DNA from: Macrotrachela quadricornifera
Lineage: Eukaryota > Rotifera > Eurotatoria > Philodinida > Philodinidae
Length of the DNA stretch: 64,000 nucleotides
Direction of reading: 5' to 3'
Assembly (NCBI GenBank): GCA_022393335.1
Contig: JAJEKB010020002.1
Location: forward strand, 136,422 to 200,421
In this document: positions 30,828-42,393 of the stretch, in pieces
How positions within the stretch are numbered: position 1 is the first letter of the stretch
Layout of the letters: every line of letters begins with the position of its first letter
Made by a program: the position numbers and the translations under genes
Notes under the pieces: model-generated
What the model was told of the DNA's origin: nothing
Database searches by the model: none
What the model saw: the letters and a program-made list of their open reading frames with translations, nothing else

Positions 30828-31946
30828 TTATAACGTATAATTAGAATTTTTATGTGCTCGTACATGCCCATCAATAAGAAACCATGGTGGATAATAATAT
30901 TCTCGTCTTTCACATCCAGATGGATAAACTTTATCATGTATAACTTGACCATTTGCAAGATAACCTGTCCACCATCCATATGTTCCACCAGTTATTATTG
31001 AATGTTCACATAATGAAAGTATTATTAAATCTTCACCAAGTGAAAATGATTGTGATGTAATAAAAATATTTGATCGATTATGAAATAGATTTTCACAATA
31101 AGATTTATCATCACTTGCAACTATGAAATATGTATTTTGATAAAGTGATGTATAATATTCAATAGCATTAAATAAATATTCATCTGATGAACTAAAACCA
31201 TGTTGAAGAAAATCTGAACGACGTATATGTATTCCAATCCATGTTATTAAATTCGATTGAGATAATTCTTTTTTAAATGAATGATGATTTTCGACTAAAA
31301 AATCAGGTTTTAATCCTAATTTTTCTTTATAAAGATAAATAAAAAAATTCGATATTTTTTCAAGTACTGGTTTTGTTGAAACAAATATTCGTTCTCTAAG
31401 TTCATCACTATATTTAGCAAAATGAAGATATGATTGCCAAAAGCCAGTAAGTTCAAATACAGAACCATGTGAAATAGCATTTGGACGTGTTAATTCAGGA
31501 ATATATTCACAAACAACAAATTTATCAGTTTTATTCATTGGTTGTGAAAGATTATTAATACTTTCATTAAATCTAGATGTTGAAATTAGTAATGGTGAAA
31601 GATCAAATATGAATACTTCATTCATTGATTTGATTATATCTGATGGTATATATATATAACAAGAATGAAGACGAGCAAGACCATAAACACTTGCAATCAG
31701 AAACATTTGATTACCAAAACGACCAGCACAACTAGTAATATAAACAATACAATATTTCTTTTGTTTTTGTAGAGTTAGTGTTCGTATTAAAATTGATTCA
31801 TTTTTTAAAGTAATAGAAAGAGATGATGTTGCAAATGTAGTTCTTAGAATATATAAATTAATAATACATGCTAGAAGAATAATGAGTAAAAGTCTAATCA
31901 AGTTTCGTGTTGTTAATGAACATTTATAATCATCAATAAATTTCAT
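30828..31946 (-). CDS. GT11 alpha-1,2-fucosyltransferase-like protein
   Basis: A single-exon gene of 372 aa. The cytoplasmic N-terminus is followed by a membrane anchor (about 17-34), a short stem and a GT11 catalytic domain: GRFGNQM at 75-81, GFWQSYLHF at 168-176, the GDP-fucose-binding motif as GIHIRRSDF at 238-246, SFSLGEDL at 300-307 and GGTYGWWTGYL at 320-330. These are the FUT1/FUT2-type motifs in their usual order. Members move fucose from GDP-fucose to galactose on Golgi glycans. Several N-x-S/T sites (N49, N127, N132, N138, N290) suit a luminal glycoprotein. Length is as expected for the family (about 340-370 aa). The lack of introns is unlike the neighbours and could mean retroposition or transfer; sequence alone does not decide. 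The acceptor is unknown. Confidence 0.88.
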   Translation of the reverse strand: MKFIDDYKCSLTTRNLIRLLLIILLACIINLYILRTTFATSSLSITLKNESILIRTLTLQKQKKYCIVYITSCAGRFGNQMFLIASVYGLARLHSCYIYIPSDIIKSMNEVFIFDLSPLLISTSRFNESINNLSQPMNKTDKFVVCEYIPELTRPNAISHGSVFELTGFWQSYLHFAKYSDELRERIFVSTKPVLEKISNFFIYLYKEKLGLKPDFLVENHHSFKKELSQSNLITWIGIHIRRSDFLQHGFSSSDEYLFNAIEYYTSLYQNTYFIVASDDKSYCENLFHNRSNIFITSQSFSLGEDLIILSLCEHSIITGGTYGWWTGYLANGQVIHDKVYPSGCERREYYYPPWFLIDGHVRAHKNSNYTL

Positions 31947-34394
31947 GATTTCTTTATGTTTTAATTAATAATGAAATATATATAAAAATCATATAATTAT
32001 AAAAAATTCTTGATATTGTAATTATATAACTAAAAACAAAAAATTGTAGAGAAAATAATGTTATTTTAAATAAATAAAGGATACAATGTTTTACAAATAT
32101 TTTCTTTCCTTCACTATTCAACTACATTTTGATTAAGAAATTGAATTTTTTTATTTTTCTAATTCAATACGTACAAGATGATATTTAAGCTTCACTCGAT
32201 TGTGAAATGTCAATTAATTATTTTAAAAAGTGATAAAGTGCATTAAAAATTGTCTTTATTTTAGGCTTGTTAGAAAAGAAAACAAAAGCTCATAGTTAAG
32301 ATTGGGAAACAATAGATACATTCAATCTCAATATTTTTAATCCTCCATTTTAATAAATATTTTCTAACTTTTCTATTCTCGAGATCTTCGTGACGGAAAA
32401 TGATGAATTTATGCGTACATTGAGAGAAGAAAAAATTAAAAAAAAAACTCTCGATGAGCCATATAAATGTTGTGCTTCGCACCACGTTAAGTAAATATTT
32501 AATTATCTATCGAACTTTCCGTTAACAATGATTATAGCGTCATTGGAATTATATTGGCAAAAGAAGAAATCATTATAAATATCTAGAAGATATGCAAATG
32601 ATTAGTAATTAGCAAAAATTTCTCCCAATCTAGATTAGAGTATGAGATAGAACGAAGTTCTTATTTTCCAACACACATCTAGCGATTAATCTATTCATTG
32701 GTAACCGATCATTATTTGATATATACGAACTATTAAAAAGTAAATATATAATAAAACAGAAAAATGCTTCAATTTAAGCAATTCCTACCAATTTACTATT
32801 GTATTTTCTAATCTCTGATTGTTATGCTATTTCCGATTTATTATATTCTATAATGGATAAACGATTGAAAAAATCTACTAACGATAACATTGAATAGTTT
32901 GAAGTAATGAAAGAAATTAAAAACGATAATACAACTCTATTTTTTTCTGTGACAATCTGGCACTCCACTTCGCCTTTCTTTTCTTCTTTTTTTCTTATTC
33001 TTTTTCCAATATTTGCTTTTTGACTTCATATTTTCTCATTTTCTAAAAATTTACATTCGATAACGGTTATTATTTTAATAAAAAAAAGAAATAGATAAAA
33101 ACGCTAAACAGAAAATTTGTAAAAGAAAAAGAAAAATAGAACAAAGAGGAAAAAGAGGCGGAATGAAATGACAGATCACCACTTCATCTTCTGGAGAAGA
33201 CACCGTTTTATGACTTTTATCAATTTTTAATTAAAGAAATTTTATGCATCGAAAAATCAGTTAATGATATTTTAGTCAAATTTTAATGAATCAACTATGA
33301 ATGATGAATATGTACGTAGTATGGGAAAGTCATCAGCAATATATCATGTAAATTATGATAGAAATCAACGAGAAAGTCTTCTTCGTTTCTTAATGCAAAA
33401 TTCTTTTATATTAAACGATTTTTATTGAATTCTTGGTTTTACATGTGTTTACAATGCACAATTATCTAATTATCAGCTCTGAAATATGATTAATTGCTCA
33501 ACGATAATGCAAGGTCTATCAGTTGTGCATCCAACTACCATAAATTCAGCAAATATATTTTGATGCATTAAGAAGATATGTTAATGATGCCTAACGAACA
33601 ACTATGAAAATCTCTTTCTGCCAATCGTTTGAAGCGAGCCGTTTCTAGCAACATGTCACACTTACTTTATTGAATTTGAGCAGTCATATACTTCGCACTA
33701 GCTTCCATCTACCTCTAAAACAAAAAAGATTATTAAAAAATATTTTAAAGAATAAAACGCAGACTTTCAACAATTTACATTAATAAGATATGCAAAAAAA
33801 CGCTACTAACAGTATGAATAACACATATCTAACAAAATTATAAAACCTCAATTTATTCTGAATTGTTTCGATTTAGTTATTTGTTATGTGCCACATGGTA
33901 TAGAAACTGAATTCATTTCACAAGATATTAAGCGCGTTATCACATTGATTGGTACTATAAAAAAAATTTATTACGCATGTGAATGAATGACAATGATTAT
34001 CATTTTACTACAAATAGATATATACTAGTTAACAGCCTACTTTCGCTATCGAAAATCAAAATTTTCTATTGTAATATAAATTTAAAAATCCCTATAATCA
34101 ACATAAACTTATGTACAATCAGAAGCACAATCACATGAAATTTTCCTTTCAACAAAAGCAATTTTTCTAATACATAAAAATTCGATTGAAATACAAGAAA
34201 ACGGTACAAGAGTAGAAGAAAAACTACAGATTAGTGATGTTAAATTGAATAAAACAGCTCTGGATACTAAGTTATACCAAATAACGATGAGCAAATAATT
34301 GTATATATACAGAATCACTCATTTGTAATACTATGTGACCATTGATGGCTAAAGTAAATCATACAACGCTAAAGTTTTCACAATAGTGTTACAA
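31947..34394. other. Intergenic, nothing recognised
   Basis: AT-rich DNA upstream of the minus-strand fucosyltransferase. A short frame near 33298-33426 (+) is not distinctive enough to call. No RNA genes or repeats with clear ends. Confidence 0.5.
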
Positions 34395-34815
34395 TCTATC
34401 TAGGGATGTAACAATACCAATACGGTATTGGCATTGGGTGGTATTGGTGGGTGTTGATATTGGGTGGTATTGGTATTGGTATTGATATTGGTATTGGTAT
34501 TGGAACATCTCTGACTTATATGTTTAAACCAGTTCGATATAAAATGTTTTCATTCAATAAAAATTAAAACATGAATGGTCCCAAACAGGTGTGTATTAAT
34601 TTTTATTGGATGAAAACATCTTATATCGAATTGGTTTACACTTATAAATCAGAGATGTTCCAATACCAAAACCAATACCAATAGCAATTCCTACCAATAC
34701 CAATACTACCCAATATCAATACCTACCAATACCAATACTACCCAATACAAATATCACCAATACCATATGGTATTGGTATTGGTGGTATTGGTATTGTTAC
34801 ATCCCTAAATCTATC
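34395..34815. mobile_element. hAT-type non-autonomous palindromic element with GGTATT subterminal arrays
   Basis: The element is 34403-34807, flanked by identical 8-bp copies of AATCTATC (34395-34402 and 34808-34815). Both ends read TAGGGATGTAACAATACC in inverted orientation. Inside each end lies an array of GGTATT/GGTGGTATT units (G-rich on the plus strand at the left, on the minus strand at the right). The middle is also an inverted repeat (TGGAACATCTCTGA with its inverse near 34655). The 8-bp duplication and T/CAG-type termini are those of the hAT superfamily. There is no coding sequence, so it would need a transposase from elsewhere. Confidence 0.9.
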
Positions 34816-35049
34816 TATAATAAAATACGTAATCTGAGAACGAATTTATACAATGGCTATAAAACAAGGCGTAAACCTAAACCATCATCATCTATTCATA
34901 GTTAACAATCCTCAATATTGAAAACACGAACAATTACAATATTTTGATCATGAGTGAAATCTTAGTAGTTGTAATGCTTCTCACATAGTCCGTTTGTGTC
35001 TTCTTTTGTTTCTGAAAATTTTCCTGCTAATTCAGCAGAATATACGAGC
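34816..35049. other. Spacer
   Basis: Short AT-rich spacer between the hAT-type element and a degenerate repeat array; nothing seen. Confidence 0.5.
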
Positions 35050-35470
35050 TCAAGCGCAGTTTAGTTGTAAACTGCGCTTGGATGCAGCTGCAGATAAAAC
35101 ACATCTGAACGCTACCACAAGAAATTTTGAATAGCATCTGGACGTAGTTTCATTTCAAACTGCATCCATACGCAATTCGATTGAGAGTCACGTGTTTAGT
35201 GAAGCATTTATCGCATCTAGACTCGCTTTAAAAACAGTATGTACTGTGCCTAGACATAGCTTTATATGAATCGCATTCAGACGCGGTCAAAGAAAATTTC
35301 GAAACATATTTGGATGCGACTTTAAATGAAACTGCGTTTACACGTGGTCAATAAAAACTGTTAAAATGTGTTTAGACGTGATTTTATTTTTGAACATGTC
35401 TAGGTACTTCTGACTGCTGCGACTTAGATGGAAGCATTATTCAGTTTAGACGCATTTTGATACAAAAACT
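35050..35470. repeat. Degenerate tandem array of AGACGCGGTTT-like units
   Basis: Diverged copies of a roughly 50-60 bp unit follow one another. Recurrent cores are TAGACG/TGGATGC, then a T-rich spacer, then GAAACTGCGTT/GAATCGCATTCAGACG. The left edge starts with a strong hairpin at 35051-35080 (stem CAAGCGCAGTTT with a 6-nt loop). A stray related copy occurs near 36840-36880. It could be a decayed satellite or the subterminal array of a transposon; no terminal repeats or target duplication were found. Confidence 0.55.
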
Positions 35471-37779
35471 CTTTTGTAGAAATACAGGCAAGAAGAAAAA
35501 AGGTAAAGTAATAAAAATATGTGTGCTTCTCATCATTTTAAAAGTCAAGCACTTATTTATGCTATACATTGCCTTTAATAACGTCTATAAATTATAAAAA
35601 TTTTGGAGGTACACATTCTTCTATAAACAATTAAAAAGACGTATGCCGTAAATGTCCTGGATATGTATAAGAATAGTGAATTACATATTGAAAATTCTGA
35701 AGATTGTCTATTTGTTGATACTAGACACAAAATATCAAGATTAAACCGTCTCTTGCAGTTTGTATCTACGATAGACAAATGAGACCATACCATCTTGTTA
35801 TCAAATACTGACTAATAGAAAAAAATATGATTCTTAACTACTATAATCGATGGTGATATTTAAATTTAGTATATCATTATCTGAGCCGTTTTACATAATA
35901 AAGTTTGATAGAAAAAAAAGAGAAATTATTGCATCACATGATCCTATATATTACATTCATTTATATTTTAAAACAGCAACAAAATAAACAGATATGAGTT
36001 CTACATCCATCAAATTATTTTTTGCCGATGTCACCTATATCATTGAAATATTTAAAAAAATATGATGTGTTCCACTATTTTCATGATTTTTTGTGTTCAT
36101 CATATTAATTAGTGCACTATATATATATGATTGTGTCTTTTATATGCTTACTATATTCGTAGTTTGTGATATAGAAAAATGATTATGTCAGATTTTTTTC
36201 TCTAATCAGAAGCAAATTTTGTCGAGGTTTCTTGAAATCTCTTCATGAATTTGTTTATCTTGATTTGAGAAAATTATAATCAAAAATCTTTTTTAATATT
36301 TTTATTACATAGGGAAAAAGAAAGATAAAATAAATGCATATTCTTTAATAAAATATAATAAACAAATAATAAATTCTAAAACATCGACAGTATTTTAAAT
36401 TTTATAGGAAAAATAAGACGGAATATTTTTTTCGAAAGAAAAAGTTTATAGAAATTGAAGAAAAAATTTTTAGTATAAATACAGGTTATTTAATGGAATT
36501 TTTTTTCATACACACATCTATATATGTTAATTATAAAAATATCGTTTATACAGAATCCATTATATTGATACATATATCTGTAAATAAGATATAAAATTCA
36601 TGATACATATATACTTTCTGTTTCATCAGACAACAATTGTGGTCACAGATGACTTCACGATACGCATATTTGCTTCTCAAACGCTTGTTCTAATCTCATT
36701 TCTATCGTTTCAGATATATCAACATTTTCACACTTCGTTGGCCTATAGTGAGGTCAAGACCATGATTAGAGGATATCGATGACGACTCAGATCAAAGCTG
36801 AGATGGAATGTCAGATTTTTTAAGGTTTCGAAGATCAACTCGAACGCGGCTAAATGCGATTCAGACGCGTTTTAACATATAAAAAATTTACATGGGAATA
36901 CCGATACGACGAGTTCATAACATGCGATCGAAAATTAGTATTTGATCTCTTAAATGAGTAGTATATATTGGTAGAATCTTAACTCCAGTATGAAAACAAT
37001 AAAAATTAATGGTACAATTAGATCTAACAGTATCAATATATCTTTAAAACTATTAATACTATACTATAATATCAAAGATTGAAGCGGAGGAGTACTTGAA
37101 ATTATTGATTTAGGTTAAAAAATGAAATCGTACATATGGATATCTGATGAAATGAATGAGCTATGAAATACATAAATTATCATATTTCAGCATATTTTAG
37201 CGAAAAAGAACTAATCACAATGGTGGTGCATGCAAAGTAAAAGCAAAGCATGTAAAAGTAGCATGTATCGAAATAAACATACCAATTACAATAGTTATAT
37301 ATATTATACATCTCTCAAAATCTATAAGTACCATTGTTGGTTATTGCCTAAATAGTTAAAAACGCAATTTTATGATATTTCTTCTTTCATTGTGAAGAAC
37401 AATATTATTATTATTGTTTGAATACTGAAAATGTGAAAGAATGAAATGGCTCATCCATCGATAAGAGGGAAGTATGCGTGCAAAAATGAATTAAAGAAAA
37501 TAATCTTCGTTACATACTATCGACATCCCACTCATTAAAACGTTCGATACTCAATATACATCTATTCTTCTAAAATATGGCAGTTATTTTGTATGAAACA
37601 ACACGTTTTGGTATTAGAGATTAATGGTATCTTGTGATGACATGCCAAAATTTTTTTCTTGAATAAAAGAAATACTTTTCTCTTTACAAATTGAAAGATG
37701 TTTGAAGTTATTTAAGTGCTATTTCAAAGATTCTGGACAGGAGAACAATCATAAACGCATGATGTTATCAATGTCCAAG
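35471..37779. other. Intergenic, nothing recognised
   Basis: AT-rich DNA without exon-like series. Short frames at 35575-35793 (-) and 36600-36782 (+) have no recognisable family. Confidence 0.5.
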
Positions 37780-38080
37780 TGAGCAAAAGACGGAATAAAT
37801 GACTAGTCCGGAATTTTTGGTCATCGTGAAGTCCCGTCTGAATCACATAATTAAGGACCACAGTATACATATCTAGTCTAGTCTTTTTTTGAGAAAGACT
37901 CGTCTAGGACTGGTTGGTACCAAACGTTATTGTCTAATATGTAAACTAGTTCTAGTCGAGAGCTTTCTGAGGCGAAGACTAGTTAAAACGGCGACAGAGA
38001 CACATCCGAAAATTATTTAAAATTGAAAAAGTAAAGACATTCGGGACAGTACATAGGACGAGTCTACACTAGTCTAAATA
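37780..38080. repeat. GACTAGTCT-rich degenerate repeat
   Basis: Many variants of GACTAGTC/TCTAGTC in both orientations occur within 300 bp (for example TCTAGTCTAGTC at about 37873, and AGACTAGTT and ACTAGTCT later on). The local GC content is above that of the flanks. The layout resembles the subterminal arrays of the palindromic elements nearby, but I could not define ends. Confidence 0.4.
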
Positions 38081-38512
38081 GAAAATGTAAGGATGAATAT
38101 TAAATTCGAACATGCATAAAATCTATCATTACCCATCGTTTAGACCATTGAGATGCATGTTCAAAAGTTCAATTTCAACATGTTTATAATCATTCTAAGA
38201 TGCTATTTCATACAGTTTTGCTCAAAATTCTTTTATTTTTCACGTTCTCATATGAATAAAATATTATCTTGTAGAGAATACGAGATCATTTAAATAAAAT
38301 AAATTTTAAAAATCTTTTGTAGTTTTTGGAGAAATATCTCTTAATTATTATCAACTAAAAATAATTAGTTGCATTAAAAAAAATAAAGTTTAAACGCAAA
38401 AGTAAAATACTGTTCGAACTAAAAATAAACTAGGTATTTTCATATCATGGTTTAGTTTAAATTAAAATCATCGTACCTTCAACGAACAATTAAGTTAACT
38501 TTTCCTAATTTA

Positions 38513-38856
38513 AAGAACAAGTATCGATAGGACCATTTTTTTGTCCAAAAAATTTTTCGATTTTTTATATTAGAACCAAGTCAACAGAAATCTCTGATGC
38601 TATTTTCAAAAGTTCATTTTAGAATATCTTTCAATCGATCTTTTGACCCATGCTCATATCCTCGCACGGCAGTTTCAAAAAGCGCTCTTGGCCATCTCTG
38701 TGGGAGAGTAGGGGTATGGATCGAAAAATCGATTGAAAGATATTCTGAAACGAACTTTCAAAATAGCATCAGAGTCCTCTGTTGACTTGGTTCTAATATA
38801 AAAAAATCAAAAAATTTTTTGGACAAAAAAATGGCCTTACTGATACTTGTCCTTTA
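38513..38856. repeat. Inverted-repeat (MITE-like) element, arms of about 135 bp
   Basis: Outer ends read AACAAGTATCGATAGGACC on the left and, inverted, GACAAGTATCAGTAAGGCC on the right. Both continue through CCATTTTTTTGTCC, a T-rich run, TTAGAACCAAGTCAACAG and AGATATTCTGAAAC-like sequence. The core of about 75 bp is less AT-rich. No clear target-site duplication. The 62-codon frame spanning it (38597-38785) is a by-product. Confidence 0.75.
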
Positions 38857-39180
38857 TTCTTGAATTTCAAATTATTAGAATTTGTATTTCAAATAAATTA
38901 ATATAAAATTATGATACAAAACAATTTGAATTATTTTTAAGCTTTTTTAAATTTAGTACATCTAATAATTTTAATATAAATGAATTAGCACTACTCACTA
39001 CGAGGTAAATATTGATCTTCGTACTTACTTCTGCTCAATATGTTTCCATGTGTCCTTACATTTTCAACATATGCAAATACAAAATTTGATAAGAAATATC
39101 AAGATAGATGTACAAAGTAGAATGATATGAATCTGGTAGAAAGAAAAACGCTAAAATTCAGAAACTATCAAATGAAAAAA
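38857..39180. other. Spacer
   Basis: AT-rich, nothing seen. Confidence 0.5.
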
Positions 39181-39318
39181 ATATCGAAAGTGCTGTTACT
39201 GCAGCTTCAGTGCACTTTTTCATTGTAATTGCATGAATAATCTGCAGTAACACTCATACCTATCTCTTATGCATAAATAGTGTGTAGTGTAGCTGCAGTA
39301 ATAGCCCTTTCGATATCT
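39181..39318. repeat. Short palindromic repeat
   Basis: Arms of about 35 bp begin with ATATCGAAAGTGCTGTTACT at the left. They end, inverted, with AGTAATAGCCCTTTCGATAT at the right, sharing the core TACTGCAGCT. The total of about 138 bp could form a hairpin. No coding content. Confidence 0.65.
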
Positions 39319-39699
39319 TTTACTCTCGATGTTTTTTCTTTCTATCAAATTCATAACTACCATAAAAAAAGTATAATGTCTATCTTTGATGTGGCTATTG
39401 ATTTTAACACATTTTCCTGTTATCGTTCTAGCTAGACAAAAAATAATTAATAATATCGATGACAATCGACATCACTACAATATAAAATAAATAGACGTTA
39501 ACCATCTTCGTAAACATACTATAACAGATCATGATTATTCATCATTAATCTGCGATGGTTTCAGTACAAGACAGGCACTAAGATGATTGTTATTCTATTC
39601 TCTAGTCCATGTTCTAAATAATGCACTTGATTATTCATCAATTATTTTTACTGAATGACAGAGATGTTGAAAAATTTTTTTCTTTACGTTCTACTTCTT

Positions 39700-39970
39700 T
39701 CAATTTCCCTCCAGCTCGAAGCGTACGGACTGGATCCGGCCGGAATTCACCGGATCAGAGAAGTAGTATTCCAGGACGGAACTCGCCGGAATTTTCCGCT
39801 CATTTTCCTGCCATATCCGATCGGAAACGGGCGGAAAAAATCCGGCAACTTTCCGGCCGGATCCGTATTCTCGGAACTTCTCGTATATGTCCGGTTCCAT
39901 AGTCACCATTTCCCGTATTGTTCCGGCTGTTTCCTATACTCGGAAATGATACTCCTATATATACCAACCA
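39700..39970. repeat. GC-richer TCCGG/CCGGAA repeat patch
   Basis: More than ten variants of TCCGGC, CCGGAA and GGATCCGG occur in both orientations within 250 bp of otherwise AT-rich DNA. This keeps several frames open on both strands (39621-40006), which are therefore not evidence of genes. It may be the GC-rich core or subterminal part of a transposon like those nearby. Confidence 0.5.
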
Positions 39971-40087
39971 TATCTGACTGAACCGAGCTAACAATAGGAA
40001 TCTCAACCTTTGTGTTGAACCATATGATCTTTTGAGTAATAAATCGATCGCTTATTAAAAATAGTGTTTCTTTTTGACATCTATTGA

Positions 40088-40322
40088 AGTGCTAAGTAGA
40101 AAAATATAAATGCTAAGTAGATTATTGTTAAGTAAAATATATAAATGCTCAGTGAATTCATTAAAAGCTAAGTAGAAATAATATTTCTCAGGAACTAAAA
40201 TTTTTGCTAAGTTAAATAATTAATATCTAAGTAAAATATTTAAATACTCAGTTAATAAATGAGATTGATAAGTTAGAAAATAAATTATACGGATAAAGAA
40301 AAAATATTGCTAAGTAAAATTG
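40088..40322. repeat. Degenerate tandem repeat, unit GCTAAGTARAAATA
   Basis: About ten copies of GCTAAGTA/GCTCAGTG/TCTAAGTA occur at irregular spacing of 18-35 bp, separated by AT-rich filler. All are in the same orientation. It resembles a decayed minisatellite. Confidence 0.6.
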
Positions 40323-40478
40323 ACTATGGCAAGAAAACGATCGTCAGCCTGGGTGTAGATCATACATTTTCTTTCTTTCGCTCTGTTAGTACTGAGAGTG
40401 AGGGTAAACATCAACTTCTAGTATATTCAAGTATATTTTTTTCTTTCTTCCTGTGGCGATCACATATGATCTCCACTA

Positions 40479-40628
40479 TTTTGTGAAACACGATCTGAAA
40501 GAGAGTGTTGAAGTGTTTAAGGGTAGAAATTTGCAACCCCCCCCCCTCACAGATCGTGACCGACAGCCAAAAGTAGCGTCACAGTCCGTGGTCGGCAGCG
40601 AAAACAGTTATATCGTGTTTCACATTTT
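40479..40628. repeat. Small inverted repeat with GC-rich core
   Basis: TTTTGTGAAACACGAT (40479-40494) is matched by its inverse ATCGTGTTTCACATTTT (40612-40628). The core holds a run of nine C and an internal inverted pair around CGTGACCGACAGC and GTGGTCGGCAGC. This is probably a short non-autonomous element; no target duplication is obvious. Confidence 0.55.
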
Positions 40629-40913
40629 AATCCCGCAAGGATTGGGCTGAAAGCTTTTTCAGAAAATTCTTCTTCTTTAGTCGCCTGTATATATATGTAT
40701 CTGGCGATTGAAGTTTAGTTTTGTAGGTATTTTCCAATATGTGTTCGTACATGACATATAGACATTTTCCCTATAGACTAGATATTATCATTTCTTGATT
40801 TTCTCTACGAACTAGATCGTTTGAGATGGTGGTTCTTTCCTATATGTTTTACATATTCTATATTGGATTTTTCCTTTTCTGTGTACGGATCCATATATAT
40901 GTATATATATATG

Positions 40914-42093
40914 TCAGCGTCCAAACTGATATTTCGTCCAATCTCAGATTGGTCTAGGCGAATTCGAGTTCCGAGTTTGGCCACGTCCATATTTAGTTCA
41001 GACATTGGACAGACATTTTTTCAGGTCATTCTCAGATAATTTATAGAACATACGTCCATTCTAAGATTGGACTGAAACAGAAAGGCGAATCTAGGATTGG
41101 CCTAGTCCATAGTCAGAATGAAAGATAATTACGGCGAATCTCGAATTGGCCTAGGCTAATGTTGGAATAAATAAACATAGACTGTATTCGTTATCATAGA
41201 TCATGTTTAAAAGCTATATTCTTATCAGATGAGATCCAAGCATGGTAGAACAACAAAATAAAGTAAACGAAAGAGCTAGGTAAAAAATGAACAGTAGTGA
41301 TTGTTAATGGTCTAGATTTTCACCATTTGAACCGTTCTTGTGACATTTTGCAGAGCAAAAAATATTATTCCTCTTACAGGCACATTGTTTAGTTTTGCAC
41401 GTACCTTTGAAAGAGCAAATAGTACCATTGACTGCATCACGAACAAATAGTCTCGAGGCAGTTATAACCGATATTTTTTTCAGTTGAGTTTTGTCCAACT
41501 GAACTAGTTGTTCAGATGCAGCTGAAAGTTTTACAAGTGATTCTAGTGGTAACCATTGATTGATGACACCGAACATGCAAGCAATTTTGATTTTTTGTCA
41601 TTACGTTCTTCAAAAATAATCGGTGGTAATATTTTAATAGAAATCATCGAGTATATATACGGTGAATACCTTGCTAGATATGGGAATATCCCAAGAGAAC
41701 TAGGAATATTCCATTACATCTAAATATTACGTAAAACAAATACATAGCGCAGAAAAAGAAAAAATAAGTATAGAAGATATAGGATTGGGAAATACCAACT
41801 GAAGAATAAAAAGTAAATGATCCTTTAAATCATAATTAAACTTCACAATAGCATAGGCCAATTCGAGATTCGCTGTACTTATCTTTCATTCTGACTATGG
41901 ATTAGTCCAATCCTAAATTCGCCTTTCTGTTTCAGTCCAATCTTAGGATGGACGTATATTCTATAAATTATCTGAAAATGACCTGAAAAAATGTCCGTCC
42001 AATGTCTGAACTGAATATGGACGTGGCCAAACTCGGAACTCGAATTCGCCTAGGCCAATCTGAGATTGGACGAAATATCAGTTTAGACGCTGA
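40914..42093. mobile_element. DNA transposon derivative with terminal inverted repeats of about 245 bp
   Basis: Arms at about 40914-41162 and 41848-42093 are inverted copies at roughly 90 percent identity by eye. The ends read TCAGCGTCCAAACTGATATT and, inverted, TCAGCGTCTAAACTGATATT. The arms contain the recurring unit GGCGAATCT..ATTGG. The flanks are (AT)n on both sides (ATATATAT next to each end), so a target duplication of 8-9 bp is compatible but not provable. The core holds one minus-strand frame with a Cys-rich tail. It looks like an internally deleted copy of a larger element. Confidence 0.8.
41304..41576 (-). CDS. Cys-rich C-terminal fragment of a transposon integrase-like protein
   Basis: This 90-aa frame inside the long-TIR element has a tail CSFKGTCKTKQCACKRNN followed by C-x3-C-H, a CRC-like cysteine cluster. 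Such clusters follow the integrase core in several animal transposon-derived proteins (KRBA2/SCAND3-like and related DDE integrases). No catalytic core is present, so this is at most the 3' end of a transposase gene kept in a non-autonomous copy. The Met at 41576 need not be a real start. It may instead be an unrelated Cys-rich remnant. Confidence 0.5.
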   Translation of the reverse strand: MFGVINQWLPLESLVKLSAASEQLVQLDKTQLKKISVITASRLFVRDAVNGTICSFKGTCKTKQCACKRNNIFCSAKCHKNGSNGENLDH

Positions 42094-42393
42094 TATATAT
42101 ATGCGAGAGAGAGAAATGATAATACGAACGGTAGAACATGTAATAACACATAACAATAGAAAAAGATATATCGATATTATATCAACAAAGAATATAATAT
42201 CGATATTATGTGTAGAAAGAAGATGAAGAGAGAGAGAAAACAAAAGAGAAAAGAAAAAAAAGAATGACCTACATATGGACATAATGTGAAGGGCAGAGCC
42301 TGTAACAGCTATATTCGACCTTAAATCCTTTCGGATGAGCAATAATCAACAGAAATTGTGCTCATAGAATAAATTTCTCGTGATAATTTTGAT

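Noticed and set aside
39621..40006. Four overlapping open frames on both strands
   Set aside because: The GC-rich TCCGG repeat lowers stop frequency in all frames; the peptides are low-complexity repeats.
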